From contig CM045758.1 of the NCBI GenBank assembly GCA_025200525.1, forward strand, positions 5,018,580-5,082,579: DNA of 64,000 bases, in the 5' to 3' direction. The notes below the pieces were generated by a model. The model worked only from the letters and a program-made list of their open reading frames with translations. It was not told the DNA's origin and made no database searches. The position numbers were made by a program, and so were the translations under genes. Source of the DNA: Camellia lanceoleosa. Its lineage: Eukaryota; Streptophyta; Magnoliopsida; Ericales; Theaceae. Positions 56,576-64,000 of the stretch are shown here, one piece after another (positions within the stretch are counted from its first letter, which is position 1; every line of letters begins with the position of its first letter).

Positions 56576-59500
56576 TGTAGACACCCCATTTTTGACCGAC
56601 CTTAAGACTCAGACGCCACCGGTTGAGCGCTCGGTGATATTGCATGCTGTGCTTGTTCAGAGTTTCAGAGTCGCGGCCGTGCGCCCTGCCTCCGGACTCC
56701 CGAACCCTTTTCTCTACCTTGTCTCGGTTTGCGAACCAGGCTTGGTTTTCTCTGTTTTCTTTCAGGAAGGGAGTGGTCTTATAGACTATCTCCGGTGGCG
56801 TGGCTACTTTTCGTGGTCAGAGGCCATTTTACCCATTCGGAGCCGGTTCCGGTTTGAGCTGCCGTCAGGTGCCTCGGCTCGGGACCGTCCACCCATCTCC
56901 GACTTCGCGGGCTTTTGGCGGAGACCTCTGTTTAATGTTCCGAGGAACACTGGGGCCCCGATGCCCACTTCGCACGAATACCACTTAGGTGCGGCGCCCC
57001 ATTTTGACCGGCTGCGTGATTTGGGCCCGAGCATTCATTTCGCATCCGCTTTCTCCGGTTCTTGGCGGAGGCCTCTGTTATAACATTCCGGGGAACCACT
57101 GGGCCCCGATGCCCACTTAGTGGTCAGATGCCACTTCGGTGCTCATGCGGTTTCGGAAACCCAAATTGCCGCTTTTGGTCGAGCATTCATTTTGTATCGG
57201 TTTTCTCGATTTTGGCGGGGACCTCTGTTTTGTCATTCCGAGGGACAGGGTCGCAGATACCCACTTCTTGAATACCACCCGTAAGACCCCATTTTCGAGA
57301 TCCCGATTTGCTCGGTTTTGGCCCCGAACGTTCATTTCTCATTAGTTTTTGTTCAAACTTGGCAGGTACCTCTGTTTCAACATCAGGAAGATCACTGGGG
57401 GGTGGGAGGCCAGCAATTATCCCAGATAACCAGTTTCGCTCCTCCGGAGCCCGTTTTGCTCACTTCCGGGCCAATGTTGAACACCTTGGGGGTATTTTCT
57501 TCCAACCAAAGTTGCATATCTGTGATGAGGGGACCTGGGAGGACCCTACCAACTACTGGTCGGCCAGAAACTGTGAGTTTCATTTTTGGGCCTCTCCTTC
57601 AAGCTCTATGTTGTGACTCCTGCTTCAGTGTTGCCAATTTCCGGCCTTGGAACCTTGTTGCACACATCTAGGAGGACACTTTGGTATGGTGGTCGGCCGA
57701 ATTGTGCCTTTCATTTTGGGCCTCTCCTTCAAGCTCTATGTTGTGACTCGGTTCGGTGTTGCCACCCGACCACGGGCCTTACTCTACACACATGGGAGGA
57801 CACTTCTGAATGGTGGTCGGCCAGGATTTTTGAAGTTGATTTTTGAGGTGGCTGGCGCCATAGGAGGTGGTCGGGCCATGGTGGGTGGTTGGCAGCCACC
57901 TTGAACAAAACCACTGCCGGCCAGACTTGTGCTTTCCAAATTGCTCCAAATTTGCCCTTTTCAAAGTGTCTCCTCACCCGGGACATTTGAGGAGGAAAGA
58001 TTGGATGCTTTCCTCCCTTTACACCCCATCTTCTTCCCTATTTGAGGGCCCCTCCCCCTCCTTCTTCAAGGTTAGAAATTTTGGTCTCAAGAACACTTAA
58101 CCAAATTCCCTCATTTTCATAGCTTTAAACTCCAAAGAAGCTTCAAGTGTCAAGGCCATTCCTTCATCAACACCTAGCTTCACCATCCCTACCATCACTT
58201 CAGCAGCAAGAAGGTGAATTTCAGAGGTTGAGAAGCTACAAATCAGAGCCAAGAATCAAAGAAAGACAAGTCTTCAAGGGTAAGTCCTCAAAACCAATTT
58301 TTAGGGCATTTTCTTGATCCTTTTCTATCCTTTAATTGGTTGAGAATTGGGGCTCCGACCCTTACTGATTTTGTGCTTAAAATGAGCCCCTCTACAACTT
58401 TGTAGAAGGGCCCAACCTCATTTGGTGTTTGTATACACTAGTTCCTTCAATATTCCTCAAGTTGGTAACATTTTTGCATGCTAAAATTGACCTATTTGTG
58501 TTGGTTTTTGGGGGTCCGACCCCTACTGATTTTGTGCTTAAAATGAGCCCCTCTACAACATTGTAGATAGGCTCAACTTCATTTGGCCTTTGTATCTATC
58601 ACTTCCTTCAATTTCATCAAGTAGGCCATATTTTTGTATGCAATTTTTGACCTATTTGTGTTTGTTTTTGGGACCTCGACCCCTACTGGTGTTAGTCTTA
58701 TTTTGACCCCCTTTACATTTTTCATGAAGAAGGTTTGGTCATTTGATGTATAGATTGCATGTCTTATGTTATACCCTTTTGTGGCTCCATTTTGCCCTCC
58801 ATTTCTAGCATGTTTTTCTTATGATTTAGAGGCTGCCATCTTCTGCATATATGCTTATTTTTGGGTCCTCTTTAATGTTGTAGAAGAAAATTTTTCTATT
58901 TGAATTTTCTATATACTACTTGCTTTGAAAATCCTCTCTTTTACCGTATTCTTGCGAGCTTTTGTTGCCATATCTATGCTTGCATTTTGGCCATGTTTAT
59001 TATTGAAAAAATGCCATATTTGGGACTGCCTTGCTACTGTTATTGCTGCCATGATCATATTTTGCATGTATAACATGGCTATAGGCCATTTCGGGGCTTA
59101 ATTTCGTACTTTCGGGATGAATGCATGCTTCGGGTGCCGTTTCGATTTGTTTCGGGGCTGTTTTCCCCTTTATTTAGGTGCTGAAATTCCATTACCATGC
59201 TTGCATATCATTTCCCGGGCCATTCGTATCATTTTTGCATTGCCTCGGTTTGCGTGCCAATGGGCACTTTTACACCTCTTTATCATTCCGGCAGCCTGTG
59301 TGAGTAGGGTTGAGGCCCTCACATGTTGGCGAAAGCCCAATTTGTATTCTCATGCTTGTTTGCCATTTCCTCGATTTGCGTGTCATGGTAGCGCGCGTTT
59401 TTAGGGCGACTTTATTTTTACCCGACGGCCTATGTGAGTGGTGAGGCTCTCCCATGTTGGTGTAAGTCCATCCGGCATTCCGTATGCCATTTCATTGCAT

Positions 59501-61535
59501 TTCATCATCGCCTCGATTTGCGCGCTGTGGGCATGCACTTGAGCACTTCGTTTATCCGATTTTCTCCTTTCATCATCGCCTCGATTTGCGGCGCTGTGGC
59601 GCAGCGTTTGGCTGCCGATCTTATCCGATTTTCATTCTTTCATCATCGCCTCGATTTGCGGCGCTGTAGGCACGCACTTGAGGCACCGTTTTATCCGATT
59701 TTCATTCTTTCATCATCGCCTCGATTTGCGGCGCGTGGGCACGCGTTTGAGGCACTTCCGATCTTATCCGATTTTCATTCTTTCATCATCGCCTCGATTT
59801 GCGGCGCTGTGAGCACGCGTTTGGCACGTTGGTTTATCCATTTTTCTCATTACATCATCGCCTCGGTTTTGCGTGTCGTGTGCACGCATTTCAAAACGCC
59901 GGTTTTATCCGATTTTGCATCGTACATCATCGCCTCGGTTTGCGTGCGGTGTGCCGCATTTTGGCACTCGATTTATCGATTTCCATTTATGTTTTCGTCT
60001 CGGTTTGCGGCGCTTTGGCAGGCACTTCGGTTTATCCGATTTTCATCTTCGGCTCGCCTCGGTTTGCGTGCGGTGGGCACGCATTTAGGCATCCCATTTC
60101 GTGGCGTTCATGTGTATTCATCCCAATATTGAGTTGTACCGTCTGCTCTTGGCCATCATGTATCGATATCGTGATTGGTGGCGAGGATCGAGACATGCAT
60201 ATATTTGTGAAATACCTTCTTTATGCCCTTTCACGCTCTCCGTTGCGGCAAAAATGAAGAATTATCGGCTTTAAGAATCGGCACGCAATTAGAAAAGCGC
60301 AAGCGAAACTAATCGGGGCATCGATTGGATTTCTGCGCCCGGCAAAGATATACTATCCACGAAGCGGCGGTCCTCGGCTTGCACGCCCGATCTCAATTCT
60401 TTTGTAATTAATTTGTTAATTAATTAGAATCTGTATTATTTGATTTGTATATTCTTTTATTGGTTACGTATTATTATTTATTCGGACCCTCTGCGAGAAC
60501 ATAAATGTAATAAGGGTGTGTGAGTGTGATGTATGTCTTCCAACCCCATTTCTTTCTCCCTTTTATTTACCGCTTTGAATGGTTAGATATAGGGCATATT
60601 TCAATTAGCATACATAATGACAAAGATGTTTGCATCATTCATCTGTATTGCATGCATCGGACTCGGCGCATCATACAAAGCTGCATTTGTATTTCAATTC
60701 TAAGTTGAATACATGTTAGCGTTGCATTTCATATGCCATCTCTAGAATAGCCGCACGCTATAGTTGCATTTTTGCATGTGTTGCATTAGGCATTACGTAT
60801 ATTTTAGGATCATGCATGATTTCTAATAAGCTTTTCTGTTTTGGCTTGGAGTACTCGGTAAGTGGTTATGCTTTAGCATCCTTGCATGCGTGTGAGTGTT
60901 GCCATGATAGCATGCTTGCCATGAGGCTAAATGCTTATGTGATATAAGCGCCTTGAATGCTGTGGGTGGAGGTTGGGTTATTTGAATTGGAGCAATTCAT
61001 CAATTGTTTGTTAAGCCCACTAGATTGTGGCAAAATCTGTATTTTAAGCCTACCTGCGGGTAGCAAACCATCTTTCACAAACAAACATGAGATGTTTAGT
61101 TCCAAATCAGACGGCCCAGTCTATACTTGTTTGCTGCGCGCATCACATAGTAACCTAGGCTAATAACCGGAATAAGAACTCACAACGTTTTCAAAAACAG
61201 ATATCATGGTTAGTAGAGGCCGGTCTTTGACCGGGCGAGAGAATGCTCACGATATGACCTTCCCTAATCGTACCCAAGTTCCTGAGCCAACTTTGGTGAT
61301 GACCGGACCGTGGCCTTTTGGCTACGAGTCAGGGTTTCCTAAATTTCCCATTTTAAAATATTTAGGTGGCGACTCTGTTATCTGGCAAAGCAGTCCATGT
61401 TTGGCACTTCTTTTCAAAAAATCTGTTTTCCTTCAAAACGATTTGCCGGATTTGGACTCTTTGGTTCGAGATTGAGAACCACAACAAAAAAATCGAGTCC
61501 GAGCTGTGGCGAGGTCCCCCGCGGGCGTTGTTACA
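56576..61535 (+). mobile_element. 3' LTR of element D (4,960 bp)
   Basis: From TGTAGACACCCC to GCGTTGTTACA, followed by TSD CAAGC. It shows the uninterrupted site where E inserted in the other LTR (CCCACTTCTTGAATACC, 57,259). Contents parallel the 5' LTR: TATA-like CTATTTGAGGG (58,039), donor-like GTAAGT (58,280), hairpin array (59,500-60,085). Stretches 57,690-57,950 and 59,260-60,400 are scrambled relative to 37,480-37,740 and 39,060-40,270. Confidence 0.9.
59500..60085. repeat. Tandem hairpin array in the D 3' LTR
   Basis: Units at about 59,508, 59,577, 59,648, 59,718, 59,788, 59,859, 59,929, 59,998 and 60,055. Same order as the 5' LTR array but most units lack pieces of the outer arm (TTCGAGGC to TTGAG or TTGG) or have GCGCGCCTGT changed to GCGGCGCTGT. 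Confidence 0.9.
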
Positions 61536-61540
61536 CAAGC
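61536..61540. repeat. Target-site duplication of element D, right copy
   Basis: CAAGC after the LTR end GTTGTTACA. Matches 17,975-17,979. Confidence 0.95.
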
Positions 61541-61978
61541 TTACCAAGAGGGCATCCCTCCATACACGTGTATGGAGGGGAAGCAAATGCCCAACAGCTG
61601 TCTGAAAATATCTCCAAAAGCAGCTGAACAGTAACCGGCCGGCAAAGAATGTCATTTTGACAAAATTTAGTGCCGGTTGGCACAAAATAATGCCGACCGG
61701 CACAATATAGTGCCGGTTTCAACATCAGCCAGCTGGTGGCCTCTAGCCACTGTCGGTGGTGTGTGGGGATGCCTCACAAAGCATTCCCTGCCCCTCCAAG
61801 GCAAAGAACAAGTGTTTGGTGCAAAACCAAACACAAAACGGTCGAGTTCGGAGATCCTGAGGCAAGGCACATAGCCGAGAACTCCGGGAACTCCAAACAA
61901 ACACAAACATGGATAATCACCGAGTGTTCAAACGGTGACGTCCAAGTCTTGAGGACGGTCAAAAATGGGGTGTCTACA
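61541..61978 (-). mobile_element. Solo LTR C, right part (LTR start on the minus strand)
   Basis: On the minus strand it begins TGTAGACACCCCATTTTTGA at 61,978. It contains several TGCCG-N2-CGGCA and GTGCC-GGTT-GGCAC palindromes (61,660-61,720), matching those near 16,034-16,065 in the left part. A 12-base inverted repeat CCATACACGTGTATGG lies near 61,560. Confidence 0.85.
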
Positions 61979-61983
61979 GCATA
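61979..61983. repeat. Target-site duplication of LTR C, right copy
   Basis: GCATA after GTCTACA. Matches 14,586-14,590. Confidence 0.9.
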
Positions 61984-62339
61984 TCTCTACTGGGCGTTGG
62001 CTCACCCTATATGGGACATCACTTTCAGGTACAGATGACATGCCGCCTCCAAGGATGTAGCTTGGGAGGTTATAGAAGTTGAAGGCTTACTTTTATGATT
62101 ATCTTGTGTATTACATGTAAATTCAAGCCAAGGGCTTAATGTGTTTAGAGTTAGAACTCCCTATTTTTGTAACCAAGTGTTGGGTTGGAAAGTTGTAAGC
62201 CCGTAGGGCATTTACTTTTTTTGTCAACATGTAATACTTTTGAACTAAATACTCTGATGAATGGAAACATGTTTTATTCTTTTATGTCTATGGATGTCTT
62301 GAATGATTGGTTTACATGTATTATTTTGAGGCCGTTACA
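61984..62339 (+). mobile_element. 5' LTR of chromovirus B, last 356 bp
   Basis: Continues the LTR interrupted at 14,590 (ACTGGGCGTTGGCTCACC) and ends GGCCGTTACA. It is directly followed by the PBS, proving that this is the 5' LTR. Confidence 0.85.
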
Positions 62340-62342
62340 ACT

Positions 62343-62354
62343 TGGTATCAGAGC
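62343..62354 (+). promoter_or_regulatory. Primer-binding site of chromovirus B
   Basis: TGGTATCAGAGC, complementary to the 3' end of initiator Met-tRNA, three bases after the LTR end. This is standard for chromoviruses. Confidence 0.9.
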
Positions 62355-62742
62355 GTACCGGGTTTGAATACTTTGGGTACGTGGGAAGTGGTTAGTACCA
62401 CATTGGGTTTGTCTCGCTTGTTAGAGACTTATGTATGATGTTATGTGCTTATGTGATAATATGCTTACATGACTAAATGGGTATGGAATTTAGTTTCTAG
62501 GATGTTGATTGGATCCTTAGGTTTTCTGGAAGTCCTGTTGGAAAGGCACTTGATCACTGCCATTTCTAATTGGAACTCTAGTAACGCTACGGGATGGTCA
62601 CTATCCAGGAATGAAATTCGTAGGTGCTTATGTGATTATGTGCTTACATGGAATGAATTATTATTGTCCATTGCAGTAGGACGTGAGTGAAATAGCTTCG
62701 GCACATTTGTGAATGTGCTAATGTCTTATTACCTTTATTAGG
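62355..62742. other. Leader of chromovirus B
   Basis: Untranslated stretch between the PBS and the gag start. It contains two TGCTTATGTGAT(A/T)AT blocks (62,446 and 62,626). The AG before ATG (TTTATTAGG/ATG) could be an acceptor, but there is no clear donor. Confidence 0.45.
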
Positions 62743-64000
62743 ATGTCAGGTCGAGGACGTGGTGGTAGGCGTGGTAGGCCTAGGAGGCAGGAGATGCCTA
62801 TACAGGATGAGATTCTAGTGCAGCAGGAAGGGGTTGGTCAGGCCAATGTGGCCGAGCCAGTAGGTCAGTAGGCCATGGGCGCCTTAGCCTGCAAGATAAC
62901 AAAAGCATTGACAAAATCCATGGACATTCTCAAGGCTGAGAATCAAGTCCAGGCCCATGTAGCTGAGGCAGGGCCATCCTTTCTGAAGAGGGAGTTTTTG
63001 CGGTCTAATCCGGATGAGTTTTTGGGGGATCCTAAAGAGCCACTTAAGGTTGATGAGTGGCTTGAACAGATGATGAAGACGTTTGAGATGCTAGGCATTG
63101 AAGACGAAGGCTTGAGGGTGACCTTGGCGTCCTTCCAGTTGAAGGGAGACGCGAGTCAGTGGTGGAAGTTTGTGCAAGGGCGCATAGGAGGGACTTGGGA
63201 GGCTTTTGTTGATGCCTTCCAGGAGAAGTTATTGTCTTCCACTATTAGGGAGAAGCTGAGATATCAGTTCTATCGGCTCAAGCAGTTCAATACACCAGTG
63301 GCAGAGTTTGAGGCCGCATTTACCAGCTTATCGAGGTTTGCACTTGAGTTGGTGGCGTCTGAGGAATGCCGTTGTCTTGAGTTTGAGAAGAAGTTGAGGA
63401 CCGGACTCTAGTTTCGAGTGGCCGGGTCCATGACTAGGGAGTATGGGCGCCTGGTGCAGGTAGCAGCCCATCTTGAGACCATTATGGAGGCGGAGAAAGA
63501 GAGGATGAGGGGCTCCAAGAGGAGTCAAGAAGGTCAGGGGGACGATAAGAGGTAGAGGGGTCTTAAACCTTAGCAGTCCCAGGGTGTGTTTGCGAGATCT
63601 ACCTTTCCAGTGTTGAGTTCAGGCTCTACGAGAGGCAATCAAGGAGACTTTACCTATTACAAATGTGGTCAACTGGGCCACAAGTTGCTAGCTTGACCGC
63701 AGAGGGGAGGAGGGCAAAGAGTAGCTTCATCTTCGGCTCGTTCGCAGAGCCAGAGTCAGGGCAGAGGCCAGCCGCTCTCTTGTTACCAGTGTGGTCATGC
63801 GGGGCACCTGAAGAGATTTTGCCCACAGTTGAGTGGCACATCTAGTGCATCTAGTACGAGGCAGACTTAGAGCCATCAGCTAGCTCAGTCAGTTCAGGCC
63901 TCGAGGGCCAATCAGGGAGCCTCTTCGGCTTAATGCGGCAATGATCTTATGCTCAAGAGGTGAGTAGATAGATCGAAGACCTTACGGGCGTGTCTATCTT
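62743..64000 (+). pseudogene. Gag of chromovirus B (runs off the right edge)
   Basis: Capsid/nucleocapsid protein. ATG 62,743 opens MSGRGRGGRRGRPRRQ, a basic Arg/Gly start. The Gag core covers FLRSNPDEFLGDPKEPLKVD, LASFQLKGDASQWW and REKLRYQFYRLKQF. A first zinc knuckle near 63,655 is damaged (first Cys to Tyr); the second, CYQCGHAGHLKRFC at 63,781-63,822, is intact CCHC. All of it lies in one frame, broken only by stops: TAG at 62,869, 63,409, 63,553 and 63,571, and TGA at 63,694. Each fits a single C-to-T or G-to-A change. Protease and RT would follow outside the window. Confidence 0.85.

Larger units (their letters stand above)
17980..61535 (+). mobile_element. Element D: ~25 kb Ogre/Tat-like retrotransposon (span includes nested element E)
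   Basis: Bounded by TSD CAAGC. Own parts: 5' LTR 17,980-18,667 plus 37,070-41,419 (5,038 bp), PBS 41,425, leader, gag, protease, RT, two RNase H domains, integrase, a 6.6 kb 3' region with an antisense PMD gene, PPT 56,561-56,575, and 3' LTR 56,576-61,535 (4,960 bp). Very long LTRs, a large internal region, dual RNase H and a tRNA-Arg-like PBS match the Ogre branch of the Tat lineage. Unscrambled stretches of the two LTRs (for example 38,000-38,900 and 58,180-59,090) are nearly identical, so insertion is recent. Coding frames carry several shifts, some possibly sequence error. Confidence 0.9.

Overview
This is plant nuclear DNA made almost entirely of LTR retrotransposons. The evidence is Ty3/gypsy reverse transcriptases with dual RNase H domains, a plant mobile domain (PMD) protein, a gypsy-type antisense transposon protein, a TGGTATCAGAGC primer-binding site, and dense C-to-T decay. 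I see no host gene, rRNA, tRNA or CRISPR. The species cannot be fixed from the sequence; a flowering plant with a large repeat fraction fits.

Layout. (1) Positions 1-11,371 are the 3' part of a decayed Tat-lineage Ty3/gypsy element, called T here: RT, RNase H and integrase on +, a 53-54 bp tandem array, an antisense gypsy-type transposon gene with its own TATA box, a polypurine tract and a ~535 bp 3' LTR. A 2.48 kb chromovirus-like solo LTR (A, minus orientation, TSD GGTAA) sits inside the antisense gene. (2) 11,372-12,857 is AT-rich sequence with a ~286 bp foldback MITE. (3) From 12,858 to the right edge is a chromovirus (B): a 2.09 kb 5' LTR, PBS and gag. Its LTR is split by a 47.4 kb nested insertion. 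(4) The nest: solo LTR C (minus, TSD GCATA) contains element D (+, TSD CAAGC), and D's 5' LTR contains element E (+, 18.4 kb). Matching TSDs or rejoined host sequence support each level, giving a four-deep order B < C < D < E.

D is a ~25 kb Ogre/Tat-like element: ~5.0 kb LTRs, a tRNA-Arg-like PBS, gag, protease, RT, two RNase H domains and integrase. A long 3' region follows that carries, antisense, a multi-exon PMD gene with its own TATA box. E is a related deletion derivative: LTRs and a corroded gag remain, but RT/RNase H/integrase and the PMD gene are absent. D and E LTRs contain tandem arrays of ~70 bp units, each able to fold into a hairpin. Conserved splice-site-like sequences suggest a ~4.2 kb leader intron removing those arrays and the PBS.

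Two decay styles coexist. T and B show mainly C-to-T/G-to-A nonsense changes, as expected from methylated DNA. D and E copies differ by many short indels and scrambles near CG, CTG/CAG and CCGG motifs, which may be partly assembly consensus error. Several frameshifts reported here should be read with that in mind.
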